This document shows, piece after piece, positions 1 through 8,351 of a stretch of 64,000 nucleotides of DNA. The stretch is taken from the NCBI RefSeq assembly GCF_947499845.1, contig NZ_CANMPM010000003.1, positions 124,001 to 188,000 on the forward strand. Direction: 5' to 3'. The notes below the pieces were generated by a model. It did not search any database. It was not told where the DNA came from and worked only from the letters and a program-made list of their open reading frames with translations. Origin of the DNA: an uncultured Pseudokineococcus sp. (lineage in GTDB: Bacteria; Actinomycetota; Actinomycetes; Actinomycetales; Quadrisphaeraceae). Numbering within the stretch: position 1 is the stretch's first letter; each line of letters begins with the position of its first letter. The position numbers and the translations under genes were made by a program.

Positions 1-46
1 GCGCTACGCGTTCTGACCGGGCGGCCGACGGACGGGCGCCCCTCGG

Positions 47-113
47 CATGTCAAGGATGCTTGACATGGGCACGCTGCGGGTGCAGGCTGCACGTGACAA
101 GCACGCTTGACAC
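47..113. promoter_or_regulatory. Tandem operator-like palindromes upstream of XRE gene
   Basis: Two copies of one inverted repeat lie just before the regulator. The first has perfect 9-bp arms (CATGTCAAG at 47-55, CTTGACATG at 60-68) around a 4-bp spacer. The second (94-101 and 106-113) has 8-bp arms with one mismatch, again with a 4-bp spacer. Their centres are 46 bp apart. The TTGACA at 61-66, inside the first repeat, could be a -35 box, so occupancy would block transcription. This fits autoregulation by the downstream XRE protein; that link is inferred. Confidence 0.6.
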
Positions 114-124
114 CGGAGGTGGCT

Positions 125-316
125 GTGCGGAACGACGTCCGTGAGCTGCGGCAGGCCGAGGGCCTGTCGCAGCGCGAGCTGGGGGAGGCCCTCGGGGTCT
201 CCCGCCAGACCGTGAACTCGCTGGAGACGGGGCGCTACGACCCCTCCCTGCCGCTCGCGATCGCCGTCGCCCGCCGCTTCCGCCGACCCGTGGAGGAGAT
301 CTTCCATGTCGACTGA
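125..316 (+). CDS. XRE-family HTH transcriptional regulator (small)
   Basis: A 63-residue protein that is almost entirely one helix-turn-helix: LSQRELGEALGVSRQTVNSLE is followed by the typical TGRYDPSLPLA loop and a final helix ending EEIFHVD. This is the compact single-domain XRE type that pairs with a small membrane protein in many Gram-positive bacteria. The GTG at 125 was chosen over the TTG at 107 because GGAGG at 115-119 lies 5 nt upstream, and because the TTG lies inside the second palindrome. The next gene starts inside its 3' end, so the two are co-translated. It likely binds the two palindromes upstream. Its ligand is unknown. Confidence 0.85.
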   Translation: MRNDVRELRQAEGLSQRELGEALGVSRQTVNSLETGRYDPSLPLAIAVARRFRRPVEEIFHVD

Positions 317-728
317 CCTGCGCACCGCCCGCCGCCGCTACCTCGTGGTCCTCCCCGTCGCGCTCGCCCTCGTGGTGGCGGTCGGCCTGCTGCTGCGCGA
401 CCGCGCCCCCGGAGGCATGGGGGACGGCTTCCTCGTCGGGGGCGGGCTCGCCCTCGTGGCGTGCGCGGCCATGGCCTGGCGCACCACCCGCGGCCCCGGC
501 CGGGCGACCACCTTCGAGCGGGGCTGGACGCAGACCGGGGACGAGCGCGACGACGCCGTCCTCACGCGCGCGCTGGCCGTCCTCGGCCTCGCGTCCCTGC
601 CGCTGACGGGCCTCGCGGGCGTCGCCCTCGGGCTCGGGGCCCGGCCCGAGGTCGTCGTCACGCTGCTGCTCGCCGCCGAGGCCGCGGTGCTCGTGGCGGC
701 CTTCGTCGTGCACGACCGCCGGGGCTGA
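306..728 (+). CDS. Four-helix integral membrane protein, partner of XRE regulator
   Basis: A 140-residue protein with hydrophobic stretches at about residues 12-29, 38-57, 90-108 and 112-134. A short charged loop (residues 60-84, RGPGRATTFERGWTQTGDER) lies between helices 2 and 3. I see no catalytic motif. The ATG at 306 overlaps the end of the XRE gene by 11 nt, so expression is coupled. XRE plus small-membrane-protein pairs are widespread; their role (often guessed as stress or antimicrobial response) is not settled. Function unknown here. Confidence 0.75.
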   Translation: MSTDLRTARRRYLVVLPVALALVVAVGLLLRDRAPGGMGDGFLVGGGLALVACAAMAWRTTRGPGRATTFERGWTQTGDERDDAVLTRALAVLGLASLPLTGLAGVALGLGARPEVVVTLLLAAEAAVLVAAFVVHDRRG

Positions 729-736
729 GGCCCCCG

Positions 737-1426
737 TCAGGAGGTCGTGGCCGTCGACGTCGCCGCGAGGGTGCTGACCATGACGGCGGTCATGACGACC
801 TCGTCGAGCGAGCGCTTGACCGCCGCGCCGGCCCACTCGCCCTCGGCCAGCTGCTCGAGGCGGCGGTCCGTCGCGCGGCGGTCCGCCTCGGGGAAGACCT
901 CGCGGCGCAGACTCAGGGCCTTCACCAGTGACGCCAGCGCCGCCGTCCGGGCGTCGGGCGTCGTCCCGACGACGACGGCGTCGTGGAGCCGCCCGCGCAC
1001 CCGGTCCTCCGGCCCGCCGTCGGCCTCCGGGTAGCGGGTGCGGGGGAGGACCCACAGGACCCTGTCGTCCTCGCGGTGCAGGACCCCTCGCTCGACGAGC
1101 CGCTCCAGCGCCGCGGCGCGCACCTCCCGGCCCAGCGGGCCCAGCCACCGCTTCGGCGGTCGCGGCCGTGACGTCGCGGCGACCTCGGCGAGCGCCCCGT
1201 CGAGGACCGGCTCCCTCGTCGGGGTCGCGTCGACGACGACGAGGTCGCCGTCGACCACGTCGACGCGGCCGCGCAGCGAGAGGTCCAGCTGCACGGCGCC
1301 CCCGAGGCCCGTGTCCAGCGACGTGCTCCACGTCGTGCCCTTCTCGTCGTCGTAGACGAGGAGGAGCAGCTCCTCCGGCAGCGTCAGCTCGTGCTCGACG
1401 TCCTCCACCGGTGCGCGCTCGGCCAT
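737..1426 (-). CDS. GPP34 family protein (Golgi phosphoprotein 3-like)
   Basis: A 229-residue soluble protein. It opens with the family hallmark TLPEELLLLVYDDEKG (about residues 15-30), followed by LDTGLGGAVQLDLSLRGRV, a central LGREVRAAALERLVERGVL segment and a helical tail. Length and order match bacterial GPP34 proteins, which share the fold of the eukaryotic phosphoinositide-binding GOLPH3. In actinobacteria these proteins are common, often in several copies, and have no established role; membrane association is presumed. It starts with ATG (MAERAP) and is separated from the upstream tetR gene on the same strand by a strong inverted repeat, so it probably has its own promoter. Confidence 0.85.
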   Translation of the reverse strand: MAERAPVEDVEHELTLPEELLLLVYDDEKGTTWSTSLDTGLGGAVQLDLSLRGRVDVVDGDLVVVDATPTREPVLDGALAEVAATSRPRPPKRWLGPLGREVRAAALERLVERGVLHREDDRVLWVLPRTRYPEADGGPEDRVRGRLHDAVVVGTTPDARTAALASLVKALSLRREVFPEADRRATDRRLEQLAEGEWAGAAVKRSLDEVVMTAVMVSTLAATSTATTS

Positions 1427-1489
1427 CCCCGCACGCTAGAGGCCGTCGGGTGCTGGCGGGTCCGGACGCCCGCACCCGCGGACCGCGCC

Positions 1490-1537
1490 GAGCGGTGCGC
1501 CCACGTCGCGGTGCACCGCGACCTCGGCGCACGGCTC
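1490..1537 (-). terminator. Nested inverted repeat downstream of tetR
   Basis: The outer arms GAGCGGTGCGCC (1490-1501) and GGCGCACGGCTC (1526-1537) pair with one mismatch. Inside them is an 18-bp perfect palindrome centred at 1513/1514 (1505-1522). It follows the tetR stop codon on the minus strand. A GC-only stem without a T tract is usual for actinobacterial terminators. A protein-binding role for the inner palindrome, which lies in the upstream region of the GPP34 gene, is the alternative. Confidence 0.55.
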
Positions 1538-1578
1538 CGGCTTCACGGCTCTGGGCGCCGGCTGCTGGGCGCCGGTCG

Positions 1579-2115
1579 TCAGCGCTGCCGGTCGAGGACG
1601 GGCGCCAGCGCCGCGAGCAGGTCGTCCACCGGCACCGGGCCGGCGTCGTCGGCGCCCGTGAGCGCCGACAGGTAGAGCCCGTCGCCGACGAGCTGCACGA
1701 GGCGGGCGCGCGCCGGGTCCCCGAGCTCGTCGAGCAGGGCGGCGAACCACCCCGCGTCGATCTCGGCGAAGACGGCGCGGGCGAGGTCGGCGGCCTCGTC
1801 GCCGCCCGCGATGCGCAGGGCGGCGACGTAGGTGCGGGACAGGCCGCTCTCGCCCTGCAGCGGCGGGGCGGAGCCGCGCAGCCACGTGGCGACCGCGCTG
1901 TCCGAGGCGCGCATCTCCGCGGCGTCCTCGAGGCCGCGCTGCCGCAGGCGCTCGAGGAGGCCGGTGACGAGCGCCTCCTTGCTGGGGAAGTGGTACAGCA
2001 GGCCGCCCTTGGACACCTGCGCCGCGGAGGCGACGGCGTCGAGCGTCGCCGCGGCCGGTCCCGCCTCGACGAGGAGGGACTCGTAGGCGTCGAGCACGCG
2101 GTCGCGGGCCGTCAT
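1579..2115 (-). CDS. TetR family transcriptional repressor
   Basis: A 178-residue protein with an N-terminal TetR DNA-binding domain: RDRVLDAYESLLVEAGPAAATLDAVA, then the recognition region AQVSKGGLLYHFPSKEALV (about residues 33-51). A helical ligand-binding C-terminal domain follows. ATG at 2115 was chosen because the HTH begins right after it; upstream in-frame sequence runs into the operator and the divergent gene. It faces a DHA2 exporter across a 217-bp gap that holds a 14-bp palindrome, the classic layout of a drug-responsive repressor controlling its pump. Inducer unknown. Confidence 0.9.
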   Translation of the reverse strand: MTARDRVLDAYESLLVEAGPAAATLDAVASAAQVSKGGLLYHFPSKEALVTGLLERLRQRGLEDAAEMRASDSAVATWLRGSAPPLQGESGLSRTYVAALRIAGGDEAADLARAVFAEIDAGWFAALLDELGDPARARLVQLVGDGLYLSALTGADDAGPVPVDDLLAALAPVLDRQR

Positions 2116-2145
2116 CCGGGCAGCGTAGCCAGCGGTCGGGAATAG

Positions 2146-2159
2146 ACCGTCCAGACGGT
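2146..2159. promoter_or_regulatory. TetR operator candidate
   Basis: Perfect palindrome ACCGTC-CA-GACGGT in the divergent tetR/exporter intergenic space, 31 bp upstream of the tetR start codon. TetR dimers typically bind 14-20 bp palindromes in this position. The exporter start lies 173 bp away, so the exporter mRNA would have a long leader. I see no other clear element in the rest of the 2116-2332 gap apart from the exporter RBS. Confidence 0.6.
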
Positions 2160-2332
2160 ACAGTTGACGACGGCAGCCCCCGCTCGTCCGTGCCCGCACC
2201 GGACGCCGGGGCCGCCACCCCAGAAGCACCCCCAGCACCCTGCGACGCCGACGTCCCGGGCCTCCCGCTCGCCGTCGGCGGCGGTCGGCCCGGCGCGCGG
2301 CGCGCCCGCAGCACGACCGTCGAAGGACCGCC

Positions 2333-3916
2333 ATGAGCACCGCCACGCACGACAGCCGCACCACCGGACCCGCCACCGGCCCGCTGCCCGTCCAGCGCCG
2401 CCGGTCCGGCGTCGTCGCGCCCCCGCGCGCCACGGCCCGGCAGTGGCTGGCGCTCGTCGTGCTCGTCCTGCCGACGCTGCTGACGTCCATGAACGGCACG
2501 ATCCTGTCCTTCGCGCTGCCGACGATCAGCACCTCGCTGCGCCCCACCGCCACCCAGCTGCTGTGGGTCGTCGACGTCTACCCGCTCGTGCTCGCCGGGC
2601 TGCTCGTCGCCATGGGTTCGTTCGGCGACCGCATCGGCCGCCGCCGCCTCCTGCTCGTCGGGAGCGCGGGCTTCGGCCTCGTGTCGCTGCTCGCCGCCTT
2701 CGCGCCGACGGCGGGCGCCCTCGTCGGCGCCCGGGCGCTGCTCGGCGTCTTCGGCGCGATGCTCATGCCGCCGACCCTCGCGCTGCTGCGCTCGGTCTTC
2801 CCCGACGGCGGCCAGCGCCGCCTCGCCGTGGCGGTCTGGGCCACCGGCTTCTCGGCCGGCGCGGCGGTCGGGCCGGTCGTCGGCGGGGTGCTCCTCGAGC
2901 ACTTCTGGTGGGGCGCGGCCTTCCTCGTCGCCGTCCCCGTGTCCGCGCTCATCGTCGTGGCCGGGCCGCGGCTGCTGCCCGAGTCCCGCGAGAGCGCGCC
3001 CGGGCCGGTCGACCTGCTCTCGGTGCTGCTCTCGCTGACGACGATGCTCCCGCTCGTCTACGCCGTGAAGGGCGCCGCGGAGCACGGGCTGACCGACGTC
3101 GTCGTGGCGGCCGCGCTGCTGGGGGCGGCCAGCGGCGTCCTCTTCGTCCGCCGCCAGCTGCGTCGGACCCGGCCGCTGCTCGACCTCTCCCTCTTCCGCG
3201 TGCCCGTCTTCAGCGCGTCCGTCGCGGCCAACCTCATGGGCATCTTCGCCTTCGTCGGCCTGCTCTTCTTCACCTCCCAGTACCTCCAGCTCGTCGTCGG
3301 CCTCTCACCGCTCGTGGCGGCGCTGCACCTGCTGCCGAGCATGGCCGCGACCATCGCGACGGGGCTCCTGGCGGTGCGGCTGGCCCGCCGGTGGGCGCTG
3401 CACGTCCTCGTGCCGGCCGGGCTGGCGACGTCGGCCCTCGGGTACGCCCTCGCGACGCAGCTGAGCGGCGCCCCCGAGGCCGGTCTGCTCGTGGCGGCGT
3501 CCGTGCTCGTCGGGGCGGGCGTCGGCCTGGCCGAGACGCTGACGAACGACGCCATCCTCACCTCGGCGCCCGCCGACCGGGCGGGCGCCGCGTCCGCGGT
3601 CTCCGAGACGGCGTACGAGGTGGGCGCGGTGCTGGGCACGGCCGTGCTCGGCAGCGTGCTCGGCGCCGTCTACCGCGCGCACCTGGCGGTGCCCGCGGGC
3701 GTGGACCACGCCACCGCGGACGCCGCGACCCAGACCCTCGGCGGCGCCGTCGAGGCCGCGGGCCTGCTCGGCGGGGCCGACGGCGCGGCGCTGCTGGCGT
3801 CCGCGCAGGGCTCCTTCGCCGCCGGCGTCGACGTGACGGCCGCCATCGGGGGCGGCGTCGTGCTGCTGGCCGCCGTCGTCGTCGCCCTGGCGCTGCGGCC
3901 GCGCGCCGGCCGCTGA
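2333..3916 (+). CDS. MFS transporter, DHA2 (EmrB/QacA-type) drug exporter
   Basis: A 527-residue membrane protein with about 14 hydrophobic segments, the size and topology of DHA2 proton-drug antiporters. The family motif between helices 2 and 3 is visible as GSFGDRIGRRRLLLVG (about residues 94-109), and helix 1 carries the acidic/polar pattern LLTSMNGTILSFALPTIS. The ATG at 2333 is preceded by a GAAGGA ribosome-binding site. The gene is divergent from a TetR regulator, so it is probably induced by a toxic substrate bound by that repressor. Substrate cannot be read from the sequence. Confidence 0.9.
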   Translation: MSTATHDSRTTGPATGPLPVQRRRSGVVAPPRATARQWLALVVLVLPTLLTSMNGTILSFALPTISTSLRPTATQLLWVVDVYPLVLAGLLVAMGSFGDRIGRRRLLLVGSAGFGLVSLLAAFAPTAGALVGARALLGVFGAMLMPPTLALLRSVFPDGGQRRLAVAVWATGFSAGAAVGPVVGGVLLEHFWWGAAFLVAVPVSALIVVAGPRLLPESRESAPGPVDLLSVLLSLTTMLPLVYAVKGAAEHGLTDVVVAAALLGAASGVLFVRRQLRRTRPLLDLSLFRVPVFSASVAANLMGIFAFVGLLFFTSQYLQLVVGLSPLVAALHLLPSMAATIATGLLAVRLARRWALHVLVPAGLATSALGYALATQLSGAPEAGLLVAASVLVGAGVGLAETLTNDAILTSAPADRAGAASAVSETAYEVGAVLGTAVLGSVLGAVYRAHLAVPAGVDHATADAATQTLGGAVEAAGLLGGADGAALLASAQGSFAAGVDVTAAIGGGVVLLAAVVVALALRPRAGR

Positions 3917-3927
3917 CGGTCGCCGGG

Positions 3928-4077
3928 GTGAAGGGGGCGTCACCTCCGCCCTCGTGAGGGGCGCCCGGGGCGAAGGGGGCGTCACCTTCGCGTCCTGGGA
4001 GCCTGTGACGGTGAAGGGGGCGTCACCTTCGCGTCCGGACGCTCCTCTCGCGTGGAGGAGGCGTCACCTCCGCGTCA
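3928..4077. repeat. Four phased intergenic repeats (about 41-bp period)
   Basis: Four copies of a 20-27 bp unit with a shared GCGTCACC core. The CGTC of each core begins at 3938, 3980, 4021 and 4062, giving spacings of 42, 41 and 41 bp. Each unit can fold on itself: GAAGG...CCTTC in copies 2 and 3, and GGAGG...CCTCC in copy 4. That compensatory change keeps the pairing. The array fills the space between the exporter stop and the VKOR start. It could act as serial terminators or as phased protein sites. Confidence 0.8.
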
Positions 4078-4133
4078 GGGCGCAGGGGTGACGTCCAGGC
4101 GGGTCCCAGGGAGCGCGGCCTACCCTGCGTGGC

Positions 4134-4814
4134 ATGTCGGCCACGGACCAGCGCGCCCCCGGTGACCGCCGCGACATCGAGCCGTACGACGAGGCGGAGG
4201 ACGTCGAGGACGGCCCGCTCGCGCCGGTCCTCGGCGACCGCCGCTTCGGCGCGTGGATGCTCGTCACCGGTCTCATCGGCTTCGTCGCCGCCTTCGTCCT
4301 CACGGTCGAGCGCTTCGAGCTGGCCCTCGACCCCAGCTACGTGCCGTCGTGCAGCATCAACCCGGTCCTGTCGTGCGGCAGCGTCATGGAGACCGAGCAG
4401 GCGGCGCTGCTGGGCTTCCCGAACCCGCTCATCGGCATCGCGTCCTTCGCCGTGCTGACGACGCTCGGCGTCGTCCTCCTCAGCGGCGCGCGCCTGCCGC
4501 GGTGGGTGCAGCTGGGCGTCCAGGTCGGCGTCACGGCCGGGACGGCCCTCGTCGTCTGGCTCATCAGCCAGAGCCTCTACGCGATCGGCGCCCTGTGCCC
4601 GTACTGCATGGTCGTGTGGTCGGTGATGATCCCGCTGTTCTGGACGACGACGGCGCGCTCGCTCGAGCAGGGCGCGATCCCCGCGCCGGCCGGTCTCGTG
4701 CGGGCCGTGGTCGACCTGCGGTTCCCCCTCGTCGCCCTGTCCTACGCCGTCGTCGTGGTGCTCGTCGCTGTCGAGTTCTGGGACTACTGGCGGACCCTGC
4801 TGCCCTTCGCCTGA
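4134..4814 (+). CDS. Vitamin K epoxide reductase (VKOR) family protein
   Basis: A 226-residue membrane protein with an acidic, soluble N-terminus of about 35 residues and then four to five helices. VKOR quinone reductases reoxidise DsbA-like thiol oxidases in actinobacteria, so it likely supports disulfide formation in exported proteins. The required cysteines are present: the loop pair in PSCSINPVLSCGS (C73 and C81) and the active-site CPYC (C155-C158) at the start of a helix. No thioredoxin-like partner is fused or adjacent. ATG at 4134 gives the usual family length. Repeats flank the gene on both sides. Confidence 0.92.
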   Translation: MSATDQRAPGDRRDIEPYDEAEDVEDGPLAPVLGDRRFGAWMLVTGLIGFVAAFVLTVERFELALDPSYVPSCSINPVLSCGSVMETEQAALLGFPNPLIGIASFAVLTTLGVVLLSGARLPRWVQLGVQVGVTAGTALVVWLISQSLYAIGALCPYCMVVWSVMIPLFWTTTARSLEQGAIPAPAGLVRAVVDLRFPLVALSYAVVVVLVAVEFWDYWRTLLPFA

Positions 4815-4832
4815 CCCCCGGCGCCCGCACGG

Positions 4833-4915
4833 CGACCTGCGGAAGGCACGCGTCGTCCGGCGTCGTCGCAGGTCGGGGCCTCGGCCCCCGGCGCGGGCGG
4901 CCGATGTGCAGGTCG
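4833..4915. repeat. Three-arm structured repeat (triad element 1)
   Basis: CGACCTGCG (4833-4841) pairs perfectly with CGCAGGTCG (4867-4875), and a direct copy GCAGGTCG recurs at 4908-4915. Inverted arm to partner is 34 bp; partner to direct copy is 40 bp. It sits between VKOR and purB, where the stem could end VKOR transcription and the third copy could form an alternative pairing. The same geometry appears at 6.48, 19.2 and 26.1 kb with other arm sequences. Confidence 0.6.
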
Positions 4916-4984
4916 CTGTGCGCCCGTCCGCCGTCGCCGGCGGCGCGGGCGAGGTGCGGGCCCGGCCTCTGGGACCATTCCGCC

Positions 4985-6421
4985 GTGACCGACGCCGCGC
5001 AGCCCCAGCCCGACGCCGCCCCCGCGGGCAGCCGCACCCCCCTCGCCGACGCCGGCATCCCCCTGGGCGCGCTGGACGGACGCTACCGAGGCGCCGTCGC
5101 CCCGCTGGTCGAGCACCTGTCGGAGGCGGCGCTCAACCGCGAGCGGGTCCACGTCGAGGTCGAGTGGCTGCTGCACCTCACGGACGTCGTCCCGGGCGCC
5201 CCGCGGCCGACCGAGGAGGACGTCGCGGCGCTGCGGGCGCTCGTCGAGCGCTTCGACGCCGACTCGGTGGCCGAGCTCGGCGCCCTGGAGCGGGAGACGG
5301 CGCACGACGTCAAGGCGGTCGAGTACTACGTGGCCCGCCACCTGGAGGGCACCTCCCTCGAGGGCGCCGAGGCCCTCGTCCACTTCTGCTGCACGAGCGA
5401 GGACGTCAACAACCTCGCCTACGCGCTCATGGTCCGCGGCGCGGTCACGCAGGTGTGGCTGCCGGCCGCGACGGCCCTCGTCGACCAGCTCGCGGCGATG
5501 GCGCACGAGAGCGCCGACGTGCCGATGCTCGCCCGCACGCACGGCCAGCCGGCGACGCCGACGACGCTCGGCAAGGAGCTCGCCGTCCTCGCGCACCGGC
5601 TGCGCCGCCAGCTGCGCCGCGTCGAGGGCGCCGAGTACCTCGGCAAGCTCAACGGCGCCACGGGCACCTTCGGCGCCCACGTCGCCGCGCTGCCCGACGT
5701 CGACTGGCCCGCGCAGGGCCGCGCCTTCGTCGAGCACCTCGGGCTGACGTGGAACCCGCTGACGACGCAGATCGAGTCCCACGACTGGCAGGCCGAGCTC
5801 TACGCCGACGTCGCCCGCTTCAACCGCGTGCTGCACAACCTCTGCACCGACGTGTGGAGCTACATCTCCGTCGGGTACTTCCGCCAGCAGCTCGGCGCCC
5901 ACGGCTCGACGGGCTCCTCGACGATGCCGCACAAGGTCAACCCCATCCGCTTCGAGAACGCCGAGGCGAACCTCGAGGTCTCGAACGCGCTGCTGGACGT
6001 CCTGGGGCAGACGCTCGTGACCTCCCGGCTGCAGCGCGACCTCACCGACTCCTCGATGCAGCGCAACATCGGCACCGCGCTCGGGCACTCGCTCCTCGCG
6101 CTCGACAACGTGCGCCGCGGGCTGCGCGGGCTCGACGTCGCCCCCGACGCCATGGCGCGCGACCTCGACGCCAACTGGGAGGTGCTCGGCGAGGCCGTCC
6201 AGTCCGTCATGCGCGCCCAGGCCGTCGCGGGGACGCCGGGCATGGAGGAGCCGTACGAGCGCGTCAAGGAGCTCACGCGCGGGCGCCGCGTCGACGGCGC
6301 GGCGATGCGCGACTTCGTCGCCGGCCTCGGCCTGCCGGACGACGTCGCGGCGCGCCTGGCCGCGCTGACGCCGTCGACGTACACGGGGCTCGCCGAGCAG
6401 CTGGTCGACGAGCTCCGCTGA
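4985..6421 (+). CDS. purB: Adenylosuccinate lyase
   Basis: A 478-residue enzyme that cleaves fumarate from adenylosuccinate and SAICAR in purine synthesis. It is the long Escherichia coli-type PurB: LGALDGRYRGAVAPL near the N-terminus, TSEDVNNLAYALM, RTHGQPATPTTLGKE, and the superfamily signature GSSTMPHKVNP at about residues 310-320, with the flexible catalytic-loop serines. The C-terminus YERVKELTRGRRVDG also matches. GTG at 4985 was chosen because the conserved start of the fold follows after a short proline-rich leader. It stands alone, not in a pur operon. A triad repeat lies on either side. Confidence 0.96.
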   Translation: MTDAAQPQPDAAPAGSRTPLADAGIPLGALDGRYRGAVAPLVEHLSEAALNRERVHVEVEWLLHLTDVVPGAPRPTEEDVAALRALVERFDADSVAELGALERETAHDVKAVEYYVARHLEGTSLEGAEALVHFCCTSEDVNNLAYALMVRGAVTQVWLPAATALVDQLAAMAHESADVPMLARTHGQPATPTTLGKELAVLAHRLRRQLRRVEGAEYLGKLNGATGTFGAHVAALPDVDWPAQGRAFVEHLGLTWNPLTTQIESHDWQAELYADVARFNRVLHNLCTDVWSYISVGYFRQQLGAHGSTGSSTMPHKVNPIRFENAEANLEVSNALLDVLGQTLVTSRLQRDLTDSSMQRNIGTALGHSLLALDNVRRGLRGLDVAPDAMARDLDANWEVLGEAVQSVMRAQAVAGTPGMEEPYERVKELTRGRRVDGAAMRDFVAGLGLPDDVAARLAALTPSTYTGLAEQLVDELR

Positions 6422-6479
6422 CGGCGGCCTCCCCCGCTCCCCGCCCGCTGCTGGCTCTCCCGCCCGCCCCTGCGGGGCG

Positions 6480-6575
6480 GTGTGTGGCCATGTCGCCCCT
6501 GGCAGGGGGGCTGGGAGGGCGATATGGCCACACATGGCCCTCGGGGGTGGGGTGAGGAGGGCGACATGGCCACAC
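6480..6575. repeat. Three-arm structured repeat (triad element 2)
   Basis: A 17-bp arm (6480-6496, GTGTGGCCATGTCGCCC) pairs with 6517-6533 with a single mismatch. A third, direct copy at 6559-6575 is the exact complement of the first arm. Spacings are 37 and 42 bp. Identity between copies 2 and 3 continues for about 10 bp further (ATGGCCCTCG). The 6422-6719 gap contains this element and then the subtilase promoter region, where I could not define boxes. Confidence 0.75.
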
Positions 6576-6719
6576 ATGGCCCTCGAGGGGCGGGATGGCC
6601 GAGCGAGGGGCGGTGGCGGTCTGACCGATCTCGTCCGCTCCGCCCCGCTTGTCGGTGCCCCGGCGTACGGTCACCCGCGGCCCTCGACCCGAGGGCCCGC
6701 CACCGACACGGGAGACCAC

Positions 6720-8252
6720 GTGACCCACGCACACCGTCGGGCCCGCCGCACCGCCGCGGCCGCGCTCGCCCTGGCGCTCACCGGCGCCGCCACCGCCACG
6801 GCCGTCGCCGGCCCGGCGTCCGCCGCGCCCCCGATCACCCGCCCCGCGCCGGGCGAGGGGGTCATGAGCTACGTCGTCAACACCGACGCCACGCCGGCCG
6901 CCGTCGCGCGCGTGCGGGTGGCCGTGGCCCGCGCCGGCGGCAGCACCGTCGTCGACTACCCCGAGATCGGGGTCGTCGTCGCCCGCTCCGCCAACGCGGA
7001 CTTCCGCGACGACGTCCTCGCCGGCCACTTCTCCTCGCTCGTCGACTCCGTGGGCCCGACCCGCACAGTGCCCGTGGTCGAGGGCGTCCCCGGCCGCTGG
7101 CGCGGCCCCGGCCGCGGTCCGCAGCGCCCGGAGATGCGCGATCTCCTCACGGGTGACGCGTCGGCGCTGGGCGGCGCCGCGGCGCTGGGCGTCGTCGACG
7201 CGACGGCGGTCGACGAGCCCGTCGAGGCCGTGCAGTGGGACATGGCCGCCATCGGCGCGGACGAGGCCAACGCGATCGAGCCGGGCAGCCCCGACGTCGT
7301 CGTCGGCGTCCTCGACGACGGCATCGACGACAGCCACCCCGACCTCGCGGGGCAGGTCGACCGCAGCCTGTCGGGCGACTGCACCGGCGGCGGCCGCTTC
7401 GACGGCAGCGAGGGCGCCTACCTGCCCTTCCCGAGCGGGTACCACGGCACGCACGTCGCCGGGACCATCGCGGCCAAGCGCGACGGGCAGGGCGTCGTCG
7501 GCGTCGCGCCGGGGGTGACCCTGGCGGCGGTCAAGGTCGTCAGCGCCGAGGGCTTCATCTACCCCGAGTCGGCCATCTGCGGCTTCATGCACGCGGCCGA
7601 GGAGGGCTTCGACGTCACGAACAACAGCTACTACGTCGACCCGTGGGAGTTCTGGTGCGACGACGAGGTGAGCCAGGCCGCCGCCCGTGAGGCCGTCACC
7701 CGCGCCGTCGCCTACGCCGAGTCCCAGGGCGTGGTGAGCGCGGCCGCCGCGGGCAACGCCGCCTACGACCTGGCGGACAAGACGACGAGCAGCTCGAGCC
7801 CCAACGACGGCAGCGGCGCGATCGCCGACCGCGACGTCCGCGGCTGCGTCGACATGCCCACCGAGCTGCCCGGCGTCGTCACCGTCTCGGCGACGCAGCA
7901 GGACGGCGCGCGCTCGACGTTCTCCAACTACGGCGAGGGCGTCATCGACGTCGCCGCCCCCGGGACGCGGGTCATCTCGACCATCCCGCAGAGCATCCTG
8001 CCCAGCGGCTACGCGGCGCTGTCCGGCACCTCGATGGCGTCGCCGCACGTCGCGGGCGTCCTCGCGCTGCTCACGACGACGCACCCGGACGCCACGCCCG
8101 CGGAGCTCCGCGCGCTGCTCGAGGAGCAGGCGACCGACGTGCCCTGCCCCGCGACGCCGTACGCCGGCCAGCCGTGCACGGGCTCGCCGGAGGACAACGG
8201 CTACTTCGGCGAGGGCCTCGTCGACGCCCTCGCCGCGGTGACGGTGAGCTGA
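6720..8252 (+). CDS. Secreted subtilisin-like serine protease (peptidase S8)
   Basis: A 510-residue exported protease. It starts with a signal peptide (HRRARR, hydrophobic AAALALALTGAATATAV, AxA-type cleavage near residue 36). A propeptide-like region of about 150 residues follows, then the S8 domain. The catalytic triad is complete: Asp in VGVLDDGIDDSHPDL (about D199), His in YHGTHVAGTIAA (H245) and Ser in LSGTSMASPHVAGVLALL (S438). The oxyanion Asn lies in AAAAGNAAYD. GTG at 6720 is preceded by GGGAGA. No C-terminal anchor is visible, so the mature enzyme should be released. A strong hairpin follows the stop codon. Confidence 0.95.
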   Translation: MTHAHRRARRTAAAALALALTGAATATAVAGPASAAPPITRPAPGEGVMSYVVNTDATPAAVARVRVAVARAGGSTVVDYPEIGVVVARSANADFRDDVLAGHFSSLVDSVGPTRTVPVVEGVPGRWRGPGRGPQRPEMRDLLTGDASALGGAAALGVVDATAVDEPVEAVQWDMAAIGADEANAIEPGSPDVVVGVLDDGIDDSHPDLAGQVDRSLSGDCTGGGRFDGSEGAYLPFPSGYHGTHVAGTIAAKRDGQGVVGVAPGVTLAAVKVVSAEGFIYPESAICGFMHAAEEGFDVTNNSYYVDPWEFWCDDEVSQAAAREAVTRAVAYAESQGVVSAAAAGNAAYDLADKTTSSSSPNDGSGAIADRDVRGCVDMPTELPGVVTVSATQQDGARSTFSNYGEGVIDVAAPGTRVISTIPQSILPSGYAALSGTSMASPHVAGVLALLTTTHPDATPAELRALLEEQATDVPCPATPYAGQPCTGSPEDNGYFGEGLVDALAAVTVS

Positions 8253-8268
8253 CCGGCACCCCAGCCCG

Positions 8269-8307
8269 CGACGGCGCCCGTCCCCGACCCGGGGGCGGGC
8301 GCCGTCG
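8269..8307 (+). terminator. Strong intrinsic-type terminator hairpin after subtilase
   Basis: Perfect 12-bp arms, CGACGGCGCCCG (8269-8280) and CGGGCGCCGTCG (8296-8307). The 15-nt loop can itself pair CCCC with GGGG. It begins 17 nt after the subtilase stop. There is no T tract, as is common in high-GC actinobacteria. It lies between converging genes and may serve both. Confidence 0.8.
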
Positions 8308-8351
8308 TCGTCGCGGGCCCGTGCCCCAGCGGGCTGCCGCGCCCGGGATCC

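Noticed and set aside
2-16. Tail of an upstream gene ending RYAF and a stop codon
   Set aside because: Only four codons are visible, which is too little to support a feature.
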